From: Ananas comosus
Taxonomy: Eukaryota > Streptophyta > Magnoliopsida > Poales > Bromeliaceae
NCBI RefSeq assembly: GCF_001540865.1
Contig: NC_033621.1
Span: forward strand, 19,575,683 to 19,639,682
Reading direction: 5' to 3'
Length of the DNA: 64,000 nt
The position numbers were made by a program, and so were the translations under genes. The stretch's first letter is position 1; each line of letters begins with the position of its first letter. Below, piece by piece: positions 1-14,200 of this stretch. The notes beneath the pieces are model-generated. The model was not told where the DNA came from and searched no databases. It saw nothing but the letters and a program-made list of their open reading frames with translations.

Positions 1-64
<64 letters not shown>
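1..64. repeat. (AT)n microsatellite
   Basis: Uninterrupted AT dinucleotides run from the window start to the edge of the first MITE. It is the first of many TA tracts here that directly abut foldback elements. Confidence 0.97.
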
Positions 65-67
<3 letters not shown>

Positions 68-315
68 TCCGGCTACTATACTTTTATGAGTATTGGCTCC
101 TTTATACTCATAAGTTTTCGGCCCTTAGATTTATTTCACTGATCATTTCCATCCGTTAGATCATACTATTCAACCAACTACCCACTCAACTCTAGGGGAC
201 CACTATCATTTTAAGTGGGACCACCATCATCCTAACCACACATCCCATCAATCAACGATTAAAAATTTATGAGTACAAGGGGGCCTATACTCATAAGAGT
301 ATAGTAGCCCCAGCC
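65..315. mobile_element. Short MITE in TA tract (family A)
   Basis: Inverted ends of the type GGCTACTATACT..TTATGAGTAT occur at both sides, and the element is bounded by TA repeats. The core is unlike the long foldbacks next to it. A second copy in the opposite orientation lies at 27389-27637. No coding capacity. The target site is inside (TA)n, so the duplication cannot be delimited. Confidence 0.75.
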
Positions 316-328
316 TATATATATATAT

Positions 329-875
329 GAGTAGGGCTACTATACCATTATGAGTATTGGGCCCTTCGTACTCATAAGTTATTTTCAATGATGGAGCTTC
401 CGAATCGATAATCCACTCCGTTAAATATGATCTAGAGTATTTGAAACTTCTAGAAAATAAATTTTGTAATTTTTCGAAATTATAATAAAGTCCATCAAGC
501 GGGTATAAAATGAACGGTCAAAATTGAACGATGTCTTAAAAATGGATGATCGGATCCTTCAATTTAAGATTGGAGTTATTGATCTTTATTTAGGTAGTGA
601 ATAGAATTTTCTATCAAAAGTTCAACCTATTTGGATTCTTTTGCACCGTTAAACTAGCAAGTATTCCATACCGGCCGTTAAAAAATGTCAATTTTGTGAG
701 ATTTTGATTGTAAGGTAAATGATGTAAAAAAATTATGAAATTTGATTTCTAGATATTTCAAATGCTCTAGATAACGTTTAACGGTGTGGATCGTCGATTC
801 GGAAGCTCTATCGTCGAAAACAACTTAATTATGAGTACGAGGGTGATCGTACTCATAATAGTATAGTAGACGGAC
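329..875. mobile_element. Long foldback MITE (family B)
   Basis: About 547 bp. The left half (GGAGCTTCCGAATCGATAAT onward) pairs over about 200 bases with the reverse complement of the right half (GATCGTCGATTCGGAAGCTC). The ends carry the TACTCATAA motif also seen in family A. TA tracts flank both sides. Other copies lie at 25166-25714 and 51343-51932. Confidence 0.8.
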
Positions 876-890
876 TATATATATATATAT

Positions 891-1543
<653 letters not shown>

Positions 1544-2126
1544 ATTATTATAAGATTAAGAACTGTGGATAGATAATTAATTATTGAAATCTACGGCTTA
1601 ATAATAAATTATCATATGAAATTTAAAAAGGTAAAAGGGCAGAAAATTAATTATTAGCCGGACTCAATATATTGATACGTTTTCTCATGTATGCCACACA
1701 TGTTATCAGCTGATTAATCAATATCTTTACATAAAAATCAAATTTTGATAAATTACTCAAAAATAATTAAAGGAGTTATGCAGAAGAAATCATAAACTTA
1801 AATTTCAAAAATTTAAACTAGAAAGAATGGAGATAGTGGAGAAGAGTGTGGTTAAGGGACCCCCCTTGCCTGGGGTTTCCATAGTGAGTCTTTAATGTCA
1901 TTTCGTAGATAAATTTGATTATGGGATATCTAAATCGACAATCAGCATTATTTCTCAATAAGTTTTGGTAGCTTAAATCATATTTAAAGTATCAATCTCC
2001 GATTCGTATAATATGTCTTATTACTAGAAACGATATGAAAGTACATTATCTCGTTGGTTCTTGAATTATTCTAGTCGTACTAAAGATAATAGATAATAGA
2101 TAGTAGATGTTGAGAATTAACTGTAC

Positions 2127-2262
2127 CATAGCCTTGAATAAGGGGAACAGATTGCGGCCTTGAGCCCTGCTCGACTCCGCCGCCATGTCGACTACATTGT
2201 TTTTTAGGGTTGTAAATACAACCTTGTGCTCAGGAAGATCATCCAGTCCAGACTCATCCCAC
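2127..2262 (-). CDS. Terpene synthase exon 7
   Basis: 136 bp. The acceptor is ATGCTAG at 2263 and up; the donor GTACAG lies just below 2127. The exon starts by completing the Arg codon left by exon 6 and reads RWDESGLDDLPEHKVVF, matching the conserved segment after the DDxxD helix (RWD..aidqLPey). It continues to QGRNLFPLFKAM and ends in phase 0. The next exon (motif W.dl..a.l.EA.W) was searched for between 1 and 2126 and not found. Confidence 0.85.
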
Positions 2263-5220
2263 CTAGCATGTCAAAATTGAAAATTCTCACTGAATTAATG
2301 CATAAATAGTTTCGTAGTTTATTAATATGGGCTAATCCTGATTTCGTACTGTCTCTATATATGTTTTTTTTTTTTTTTTTTATGTAAAAATGTTATGAAG
2401 TCACCTGAGTTTAAATCATTAATTGGAAATAACTATCTAATTAAGCTTCACTGGTTTTTTTTTANTAAAAATGTTATGAAGTCACCTGAGTTTAAATCAT
2501 TAATTGGAAATAACTATCTAATTAAGCTTCACTGGTTTTTTTTTAAAAGATTAAGTTTTAAGAGTTTTAGAATTTAGATATCTATTTTTTTTTAAAAAAA
2601 ATAGGAATAATATCTAATATGTCATTCAAAACTTTAAAAATATTTAATTAATCTCTAGTTGACCAAAATGCCATTTTAATTAGGTCGCAAAAAAAATCTT
2701 TCGAATATCCTCCTGCCCAAATTACAAGTTCACTTAGGAAATTGAAGAATAATAATTGAAAAGTTTGAATAGTAGTAAGAAATATATAAGCATAAGTCCC
2801 TTCAGAATATATACATGTGGAGAAAAGAAAATTTAAATACAAAAAGAATAGTTTTACTCATGATTTTTGATAATTATAAATCTATTGGATTACAGTCATC
2901 TAATTTGGCAGAAGAAAATAGGAAGAGTTGTAGTTGGATTTAACTAAATTTGATTTATTTGAAATTTTAGTAATGTCAGTTTACTAACTAAAAAATTTCA
3001 TGTCATATTTAACACTGTCGATTATCGATTTGAATAGTTCATTGCTGAAAAGAAAAGAATAACGTAGAAGTAATCGACACTGTTTACTTGTAGAAGCATT
3101 CTAGTCTAGCTCATGTTATTACATTACCTTAGAAATGAATCGGTGAAGCGCGATAAGCCGTCGACACCAAATTTTGGCGCGTCGAAAAGGTCGTCAACAA
3201 GCGTCACCAGGCAACCAGCCTTGACGAAAGCCATGCGAAACGCCGCAAACTCCGGCTCGAAGACGGCGACGGATACGCCGAAGTGCGACTTCACGACCGC
3301 AGGCCTTGAAAACTCGAGCTTCGACGCTCCTTCTTCCTCCCACCATCTATACAGGATAATACCAACCATATATGTGAGTCGACTTAGATAATTAACTTTC
3401 TTTTGCATTTACGGTGATGAAATATCCAAATCGATGATCGACAGCGTTATTAGTTAAATTTTTGATACCAAATGTCATAATCTTATGGCATCATATACTT
3501 AGTAATCACGCACTCTAAATAGTGAAAATTTTAATGGCATAAATAGTGTTTCTTGTTTAATGGCGTAAAACATTCTAAATTAGTTAAATTTTTGATAACA
3601 ACTTTTTTGAACTATTAATTAAGAAGAAGATCTAAAACTCCAATTTCGAATTTAAGAATCCCATGAATTATAAAATTTTGTTTGTAGAAGTTCAAACACT
3701 CTCGATCATACTTAAAGATATTAATCATTGATGCCTTATCATCAGAAATAATTCTTATAACACAAAATTAAGAACAAAATATTGGTGCTATATATTCATA
3801 ATATATACATAGCTAATTAAGGGAGTGTTCGGTTTTCCAAAAAATATTCCAAAAAAAATTTTGACTAGAAAAATAGTTTCTGTCCATATGGTTCCCGAAA
3901 AAATTATTTTCCTAAAAAGGTATTTTCCAAATTTTCATGAAAAAGTCTGCTTAATTTTCATTTATTGATTTTTTTTTTTATCCAAAAAACGAAAACTATA
4001 AAAGGTAATTTCATAAAAAACGCATGTTTCTAAGAAAAATAAATTTTCACGATTTTTCGGGAAACTATATAAACACCCCCTTTACTCGCGCGATCGGAAA
4101 AGATATATAAGAGTAATGGCCAATGCTTACTTTTCAAGAGCTTCGGTTTCTTGTTTGTGAATTTTTTGCAGCATCGCTAAATCATGCTTCGCCAGTTGCA
4201 GACACATCTGTTTATATCCAGTACTGGTTGGCCACAATTGCCTGATGATGCTTCTTGATTCCAGTCTTAGTAAATTGTAGCGTCGAGGGTACGCGAGAGC
4301 ATATTTTATCTAAATTTGAAGGTCAGAAACAACATTACAAATTTAGCTAGCTTAGTGATATTGTCTAGCTGTGGTTTCATAGAAGACTAGTAGTAATTAA
4401 TGAGTCGACTAATGATTGTATTACAATATTGGAAAGATCATATATAGAATGGCATTACTGTATATGATTTTGAGTTGAAAAACATTGATTTATAAGGTGT
4501 TATATCATCATGATTCATGCATGCGGCGACGTTGTTTGATTGGATTTTTATCGGTCCTACATGGAATCGCTAGTGCATATTCTCCCGAAAGATCAATTTG
4601 ATAGAAACAGCTCAAAAATATACTTAACAGTACTATTGCTATTGTGTACAATTAATGTGTATATATATATATATCTATAGAGTGAGGCTACTATGCTATC
4701 GGAAGCACGGAGCCTTCCGTGCTTCCAGCTCGTTCTCGATGTTGCGACTTTCGAATCGTCGATCGACTCCGTTAAACTTGATCTAGAGTATTTGGAGTAC
4801 CTAGAAAATAAATTTTATTATTTTTCGATATCATTTGCCTAGTGATCGAATAGGCTCAAAATCAACAAATTTCAATGGCCGTAGTGAGCCGTTTACAAGT
4901 TTAACGGTGTAGAAATATCCAAATCACGTGAAATTTTGATAGAAAATTCTTTATACTATATAAAATAAGATCAATATCTTTGATTTAAAATTTTAATGTC
5001 ATATTATTACATTTTGTAAGATTTTTATTTTCAGCCGTTGATTTTGAGCCCCTTCGTTCACTAGGCAAATGATATCGTAAAATCATAAAATTTATTTTCT
5101 AGGTACTTCAAATACTCTAGATCAAGTTTAACGGAGCCGATCGACGATTCGAAAGTCGCAACATCGAAAACGAGCTGGAAGCACGGAAGGCTCCGTGCTT
5201 CCGATAGCATAGTAGCCTCA

Positions 5221-5285
<65 letters not shown>

Positions 5286-8200
5286 CTTATGGAATTGACA
5301 TATATATGAGATAGAGACCGAACGTAGGGATCATATAACCAACTAATTATCTGTTGGATCGCGTTGAAGTCATGTTCCGAGTTGATATCACGATTAAACG
5401 TCAAAGAAAATACATTACGGCTGGCCGTATGTTCTGGGACCTAACTTGTTGGTTCCGGAAATCTACCATGTTCTGGAATCTGTGGATGTGTTCTGTGAAA
5501 CCCGAAGGTGGAATCTAGGCTAAAGGCTGATGTTCCCGAATATGAATCTGTGTTCCATAACATAACATACTGAAAAGTGTTAATTTTCAGAACACCCTAT
5601 TTAGGTTTTGAAACATGCAGTGATGGCTATATTAAATTGGTTTTGACTGCAACTTGATCTAATCTTGTGTTTTAATTAAAATTGGGAATGATCCAAGATC
5701 ATCTTGTAGAGGATTTGTAAGCCGAGATCGATGATAGAAGTGAGTCGGGAGACTCAGATGTATGGTAGTAATCTATTCCTATTTTTATTGGGGTTAATTT
5801 TCAGTATTAAACCTTGTAATTTCTGTTTTAAGGCTTTAGAGCTTCATTATATAACACACTAGTTGAGACAGAAAACCTGAAAGAGCCCCGAGAGTGAGAT
5901 ATCTTGTATCCAATCTACTCTCTAAATTTTGGTTCTTTGATTAATTGAAGAAAGTATTGAGGAGGTCTTTCCCGCAGACATAACCCAACACATTGTTGAC
6001 ATAACAAAGTAAATTCTTTTTTTGAGAGATTGGTAGCATGCTATCCGTTTCATTTATTTCATTTAGAAATAAACTTCGCTGAAAATGTGAGTCAACCAGG
6101 ATTAGAGCTTAGGATCTCGGGTACCAACTACCAAACCCTTTACCACTTGCGCTGGGGACAGTTGGTAACCAAGTGAATTCTTATGTTCATATTCTCTTTA
6201 ATTATTGCCTTGTCATTCTCGTGCTTATTTTCTTGATTGTTTTCATCAAATTTTCTCTATATAAAATTTTGGTTTTCTGCTGTGCTTATGTGCAGAGAAG
6301 ATTTGAGGTGTGCTCGGTTACTCCTCAGCCGATTGTTTCAATTAGTATCAAAGCATCAGTTCTTTTTAGTTTGATATGGCTATGAAATGATGGTGGGAAA
6401 AGTTACAATAACCACGTAAGATACTCTCTATTTCAACAAGATAAATTTTGCACTATAAGTTGAAGATATTAGCAGTGTTGATAAAGGACGCTTGTGATAT
6501 AACTTTGTAAGGATCAAATTCGAAACCTGTTAAGAATTTCTTTCTTCGTTTTGCCCTAGGGGTGACAGATCGTGGATTGTACTCCGAACTTTGTATTCCT
6601 TTTTTTTCGATAGTGAAGTTCTCTCCTCTCTCGCCATGGCTTTTTCTTCTGCAATGAATTTTTCACGTAAATTTGTGCATTCTTCTATTTTCTGCTTGTG
6701 GTTTGTCTATTTTATGTTCACCATTTTCGTTTTCGTTTGTGCATTTGTTGTAACAGATGGAAGAGAGGACGGATAAGAAATTTAAAGAGAAGGACGATAG
6801 CTTTAGGAAACTTAATTATATTTGGCACCGGAGAAATATTTAATGCAGAGATTGAGACTACTATATGAAAAGGGTTTGGGAGAAATTGAAGAACATCTAT
6901 GAAAGGGAAGTAATTGTGAACAAGATTATTTTGATTGGAGAAGAAAATTGATGGACATCATTGCATACTGACTCTGGACGTGAAAATTGATGGAGAAAAA
7001 AATGCTAGTATTTGGCTTTGATCAATGCCAGACTCTTGAGACAAGTTGATCATGAATTTGAGCCACGTTAAAACTCGTGAGATTGAATCGGCTGTGGCAT
7101 CATTGCTTATTGAAGAGATGATGCGCAAGTCATGCCAAGGAAGCTGTTAGGGGGTGGCCATATTGATAGCATAAGGAAGACTCCTTAGAGGGAGCATGGT
7201 GATAGAGGAAGATCAAGATCGAAATCCAATGGCAAGAAGAAAATAGTCTTTGAATTGTGAAAAGTCAAGGTATGTGAAGAAGGATTGCCAAGTAAATAAG
7301 GGAAGTGATAGTAAATCGAATTCAAGCAACTTCCAAGGTAATGCAGTAGAAGCGAATGCTAAGTTGGCTATTTCGGAGGATGGAGATGCTTTGCTCGCTT
7401 TGGATAGATTCGAGATTGTCTATCATTCGATTTTGGATTCACTTGCGTCTTTCCACAATACTCTTTATAAAGAGTGATTTTATGCTTACAATTGTAGGAT
7501 GGTAGCGTTTTACACTTGAAGACAACACAACATGTTCTGTGGTTGGACTAGGAGATGTTTAGATCAAGATGGTTCTGTTAGGATTTGGTTAGATTTGTAG
7601 ATTAATTCTAGTTGGATAAGAATTAATATTTAAATCTGTTGGAGATAAATTAAGATTTAAATATGAATTAGAGTATGAATCTAACTAGATTAAGATAAAT
7701 ATTTAAATCTATTGGAGATAAATGATATATAGATTTAAATATTTATTAGAGTAGGAATCTTGATTGGACTAGGATTCGCATATGTTTTAGAGGATGCATT
7801 ATAAAAGCACCCTTTGAGATGCTTTTGAAGGAGAGAGTACGGTGAGAGAGAATGCCTTATTAGGTAAAACCGTACCAGGAGAGAGAAAGTAATGGTTGCA
7901 TGCATCTAGTGCACGGGTGCATGTGAGAGAGAAAAAAAGAGAGTTGTCTTCTTTGTGGGTTTATAGAAGACGAGAGAAGGGTAGGAGAGATTCAAGAAAG
8001 AGGGCTCAGATTGTAGCTACTCAATACAGAAGAGGAGTCAGGTGTAATCTTCTCTTATTTAATGAATCTTATTTTATCTGCATATTTTCTGTTTTGGTTT
8101 TTCTCTCTTTTGTGATTGTATTAGCTTTTGTTGAGGATACGGGTTTATGGTAAAAACCCAATTCGATGCTTCTGTTGCGGAATCCCAACAATCGGTACCG

Positions 8201-11200
8201 GATCAACAACAGTCGGTATCGGAGCGGGTTGCGGATTCACAAAATCCGCCACCGGGGCAAGTACCGGATTCCCAACAATTGGTATTAGGGCTGAAGGTTA
8301 CCGATCTGCGAGAGAGATCGATGGAGCTAGATGGCCACGAAATTCGAAAACGAGAAGTTCGACGGCAAGAACAATTTCGGATTATGGCAAATTAAAGTAC
8401 GAGTGATCCTTGTACAGCAAGAGTTGGACGAGACATTGAACGGGAAGGCGGCGAAGCCGGCGGAGGTCACGGATACGGCATGGACGAAGATGGAGCAGAA
8501 GGCGCTGAGTACGCTTCATCTATCATTAGCAGATGAGGTTCTTTACAACGTAGCCAGCGAGACGACACCGGCGAAGTTGTGAAAGAAATTAGAAGATCTG
8601 TACATGACCAAATCCTTGACGAATAGGTTGTATCTGAAACGACGACTGTTTACACTGCGGATGCAGGAAGCGGCAAGCCTAAGAGCATCTTAATGAGTTC
8701 AACAAGGGGGTGGCCCAATTGACTAACATCGGAGTCAATCTGGATGATGAAGATAAGGCGCTGATTTTACTATCTTCGCTAGTGGCGACATATGAGCATC
8801 TGGTGACGACATTGCTTTATGGCAAGGAGACCATAAGCGTGGAGGCGGTCACGGTGGCGCTTCTCTTGAACGAGATGGGGAATATGACTCAGGAATCTGG
8901 CACACAGAGCCGGGATACTGCTTTGATAGTGAGAGCGAAGAAGGAGGTGACAACATTGGCGACCGGAGATCGACAGAAGAAGCCACTATTCGAGGTGGAG
9001 TGCTTTTACTGTCATAGGAAAGTGTTAGATGTATGCCCTAGAAGCCAACCGGCCCGACACATATATTCTTTCTAGGACATAAATTTGTATTTGACTTTTA
9101 AATATTATGAATAACTTTCGATTTTTATTTCCATTCATGTTGTGTATGTGTCCATGAATCGTCCAAGGAATTAATAAGATGATGACATATTGTGAGATCC
9201 CTGGTGTTTGACTGTGGAGGCTTGTCGACAGCTCTGGAGAGTGTCGGGACAAGCCCGAGTCGCGTTGGCGTCAAATAGACGTAAAACGGACTCCGTGCGA
9301 CGCGATGGCAGCTTATCGCGAAGAATTTTGCAAAACAGCAGCATTCTCTGCTTGCTGTACCGGTACAAGCTTAGTGGCTGTACCGGTACAACCAGCGCGA
9401 AATAGCTTAACTGCTCTCGGGTTGGCTCTTGTACCGGTACAAGAGCCCGTGTACCGGTACAAGAGGGTAGGTGGCAGGGTAATTAGGTAATTTCTCCACC
9501 TCGTTTGTTTCACCCATCCCACCTACTGCTTTATACATGAGTAGAGAGCTGAGAGAGGAGAGTTTTCTTGTTCTTCTTCCTCTCCCTCTCTAGCATTGGC
9601 CGAGCAAGGAGGAGAGATTGTGGGAGTGCGGATTCGTCGCCAACGTAGTGCCGCGGAGTTGTTCGAGCGCACGTTTGTCGCCGTGGTGCTGTGAGGAGCT
9701 TGGGCGGGCTTGGATTTGCATCGTCTTCGACGTGGTGACGACTCTTGAAGGTTGTTCAAGGTGAGTGTGTTGCTGGAATCGCCTCTATTACTTCAGCAAC
9801 ATTATTTTGAGCTTGAATGCTGTTTTGCTGTTTTTCGCCGTCGACCGTTGGTATTTCAGCTCGTTCTCGACGTAGGAGCACCGGATTGCGACGAGACTTG
9901 GCTCGTTGGATTCANCTCCGCGTAGGAACGTCGGATCGCGACAAGGCTTGGTTCGTTGGATTCGGGACTTCAAGAGGAATCCACGAAGCCCTCATTTGCC
10001 AGATTTGGTGAAGGTTAGCTCAGTCGAATCCCATTTCTACTCAGCTGCTGTGGATTTTGGACTGAATTGAGAAATTTTGGTGTTTTAATTTGGAGTTAGC
10101 TCGATTTCGAGACTCGGGCGTTTTTGGTCGATCCAGCAGGTGGTGTCGCAGTTGAGGGGGTTCTGTGCTGCCAGGGATTAGCGTGTGAGGTGGGTTACAT
10201 CGGCTTTACTCCTAAGTTCTTATTGGTCGACATGTATAGATCTTGATTTCGGTAAATTATGTTAGCTCAAATTCATGGACTATATGTAGATTGTGAAATC
10301 TGAATTTTGGAGCATGTTTTATAAATTAAGTAGATTATACATGTTGGACTTGAAAATTGAATTAGGAGAAAACCTGCGATTTGGACCTGTCACCAGTTTT
10401 AACTACCTGATTTAGCTCTAGGAGCCGTTAGAAAATTGTACTGTCACAGTTTCTTCGAGACGAGTACTCCAGGTAGTTTAGAATATATTTACACTCGTGC
10501 TGGTTCGCCGAGTGAATTTTTACAGGGTCGTTCAGGTCGTTTCGGACTGTTGGGTGCCGTCAGAGTTGACGGTGGATCCGTATCGCCTTTTCGGCGTCAG
10601 ATTGTGCCGAGGGCACGTTACCTGTTGGTTGTTAGACCAGTTTGAGCCGATTACTTGACTTTGGCTAGTTGGAGCCTGATTGAGCTCGACAGAGATACGC
10701 TGCATACTCGGTTGGGTAGCGCCCACGAGTGCCACTCCGGAGTCAGGCTTGTGCTTTTGCGTTGGTGTCGCTCATGCCAGTTGGACTTGCTCTCCACGGA
10801 CCAGTTAGAGTGGATAGAGCCCGATAGTCACAACGGGGCAGGGACGGGTGTATTCACAGTCCCGGGGATGGGTATGCTTACAGTCCCATTTTGGATTGGG
10901 TCAGACTTGACATTTCCTACAGTTTGTTAGTGTAGAGCATGATAGTGTAGTGGATGATAGCGGTAGAGTGTACTTCCTGCTTTTCCTACTATCCTTGCTC
11001 CCTTCTGTAGACTTAGTGGGTGACCGATGTTGTTTTGGGCCGTACCCACTGAGGACTACTTGTTTTTACAGTAGTTCTCACGCCCAGTTGTTACTTATGT
11101 TTTGCAGAGCCACAGGTGCCGGCTGCTGCATCTTCCGCCGACCAGGATCGAGGCAAGGGCGTTGTGAGCTAGAGCCCTACCCGACAGTCAGAGCTAGAGG

Positions 11201-14200
11201 CTTTTCCCTACTGCAGGGAGTTGTTGTTTTGGAGTTTATGTATATAGTTGTTTAACTCGCCAGTGCGAGTAGCCTTGTATTTTGGATTCTAGCTATGTAT
11301 ATGAAACTCAGTTATTTAGTTTTTGAGCGGCTCTATGCTATTGTTTGTAGTATCGTTTTTCTACAGGTTCTTTGACGTGCCTGGGGAACGTGATATCCGG
11401 GTCGTGACACATATATTCTCAAGTGTTAAGAATTTGAGACATGTGTCATTGGTGGTTAATTTCTAAATGCTTCCGATCAATGGATCATCACGGGGACGGT
11501 GATTGATCCAGTGAGATTGGTGCATAGGTCGCTTCCCTTTTGGGTAGACGAGTCTCGAGTCGACAGTGTGGGGATACTGAAGCGAATATGTAGCTGGTTG
11601 TTAGAGAACAAGGGTACTGAGCGTGACTAATGAGAGAAGTCACTTGCATGTCTACTCACTCGTCAGTGACTTACTCAATTGTTGCAGTAGTGTGACTGGT
11701 CCTTTGACCTGTGGTGCCTCGGCTATTCACAATGAGGTTACTGTAGTTTGACTATACATACACTTGGTCCCTAGCCATTCGGGTCCTTGCGGTGCATGTT
11801 GGCTGCAGTAGGTTCATTGTAGGAATAGGGTGCGCACTTAGATGGAACTATCTCCCTTGGTAGATAGGGGTGTTAGTCCTATGTGATTTATGAGACCGAG
11901 TTTAGAAGACCTTGGCCAGGGCAGAATAAATAGCGGAAAAGGGTTTCCGATATTAGAAATTCGAGTCGAATAAATTTAACATATGACAGACGATGGGGTT
12001 TGACGAGTTATTCCATAACCTCCGTCTAGTCGGGACTCATGATAGAAGAATTGTATCACACGGTAACTGCACCAAGAGGTTCATTATTCCATTCTACTGG
12101 AATGCCACTACATGCTGCTAGGCGTCACTGGTGGATTGTGAGACTCATAAGAATTATCTAGATGATCGATAATTCTCATTGGGCTGAGTTGGAATTGTTC
12201 TAATCCATTGAAAGGAGTTTCAGTGATATTATTAATAGTGATCAAAATATATCTCACTACCAGATAGAATAAAACTTATGGGGTCACACACATAAGAGGT
12301 TGTGATTGATCGGATAGCTAGATCGCGATTATTGAATTGCCGGAAGACCTAATTGTCAATATAATGATAATTGGACTAATTTGTAATTGTTACAAATTAG
12401 TGGTATTAAGGTGTAAATGTTACAAGAGAAGACTTACTAATAGTTAGTAAATTATAAGAGGACTTATGTGCAAATATTGCATTATTAATTTGATATGATC
12501 AAATTAATATAAAGATCGAATCAAATTAGGATTTGATCGATCTAACCAATTAAGGAAAGGATAAATTTAATCTAGATTTATACTTATCCTTAATTGTCAT
12601 TATATTATTAGGAATAGGATTATATTCCTATATATGACATACGGGAGTTTTTAGAAAACCCTAGCCGTTATCTCTCTTCTTCTTCTCTCTTCCATCTTCT
12701 AGCAAGAAAGACATCCTTTTGCAAGAGAACTAGCACCCCGGTGAGGATATCGATCAAATCAAGAACCTCGTGTGGATACCTATAGAGGCCGGACGCTTGT
12801 GCGGCTTCAAGAGAACCGAATTCCATGATCATCAAATTGAGATGAAGATTTATCCGCGAATAAGGTAAAGATTCGATCTTACTTTTTTCCTTTAATCTTA
12901 AAGAACATGAGTGATCCAAATTGCGTGGTTTTTGAGATTTGATCTCGAGAGTTTTCAAAAATCAAATTTGTTTGATTTCTTTTTCCGTTGCGTTTTTACC
13001 GTACGCAATTTTCTAACAGAAAGGGCATATCAAGCGCAATTGTCGAAAGCTTCAAGATGATTTGAAAGAGTTAAAGCGACAGAAGGAGAAAACTGTCGTG
13101 AACCAGGATGAGACGGCATCAGCGACGGTGCAGGCGACAGAGTTGGAGACGATCAATTTTGATGTGCTGTATGCAGCGACCGAAAGTGCGAAAATTTCGG
13201 ATAATGCGTGGGTGCTCGATTCGGCGTGTTACTTTCACGTATGCCCGGAGAAGGAGTCTTTTGCCACCTATAAGGCAATTAAGGTTGGAAAGGCTTTGAT
13301 GGGGAACGAGACGGCGTGCAAAGTTTTGAGAGTCGGCACGGTGAAGATCCGAATGCACGATGGGGTCGTAAGGACGCTGACAGGTGAGCGGCACATTCCT
13401 GGATTGAAGTAGAATTTGATTTCGTTAGGCGTATTGGACTCGAAGGGTTGCGATATTTCAGCTTCAGGTAGAGCTATGAGGGTCCGAAAATGAGCTCGGG
13501 TTGTGTGCGAGGCGAACAAGCGCGGGAATTTATATGTTCTGAACGGGAGAACAGTTAGAACGGAAGCGAGACGGTTTGAGTTCCAAAAGTTCGTGAAGGA
13601 GCAGTCACTCGAGGCACAGGATGCGGCGACATCGGGCGGAGGAGACAAGCTCAAGGTGGAACTTGCATGATGAGCTCGACACAGCAATTCAAGATTACAA
13701 ATCCAACCAAGGTGGAGAATGTTAGGATTTGGTTAGATTTGTAGATTAATTCTAGTTGGATAAGAATTAATATTTAAATCTGTTGGAGATAAATTAAGAT
13801 TTAAATATTAATTAGAGTATGAATCTAACTAGGTTAAGATAAATATTTAAATCTATTGGAGATAAATGATATATAGATTTAAATATTTATTAGAGTAAGA
13901 ATCGTAATTGGACTAGGATTCGTGTATGTTTTAGAGAATGCATTATAAAAGCACCCTTTGGGATGCTTTTGGAGGAGAGAGTACGATGAGAAGGAATGCC
14001 TTCTTAGGTGAAACCGTACCAGGAGAGAGAAAGTAATGGTTGCATGCACCTAGTGCACGGGTGCATGTGAGAGAGAAAAAGAGAGAGTTGTTTTTTTTGT
14101 GGGTTTATAGAAGACGAGAGAAGGGTAAGAGAGATTTAAGAAAGAGGGCTCGGATTGTAGCTACTCGATACAAAAGAGGAGTCAGGTGTAATCTTCTCTT

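Larger units (their letters stand above)
9023..13018 (+). mobile_element. Angela/BARE-like solo LTR (interrupted)
   Basis: Starts TGTTAGATGTATGCCCTAGA and ends AATTTTCTAACA, with matching inverted tips. Perfect 5-bp target duplication. The start resembles BARE/Angela copia LTRs (TGTTGG..TATGCCCTAGA), and without its own insert it is about 1.77 kb, also typical of that clade. No internal domain is present, so it is a solo LTR left by LTR-LTR recombination. It splits the zinc knuckle of its host element between the Lys and Gly codons and is itself split at 9191. Confidence 0.85.

Noticed and set aside
5222..5404. Tyr/Ile repeat frame
   Set aside because: Translation of the TA microsatellite; the same applies to similar frames at 24437, 28193, 28750, 32181, 51851 and 62003.
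10436..11255. Several frames of 70-100 residues
   Set aside because: Inside a non-coding LTR; equivalent frames in the other two LTR copies are not conserved as protein.
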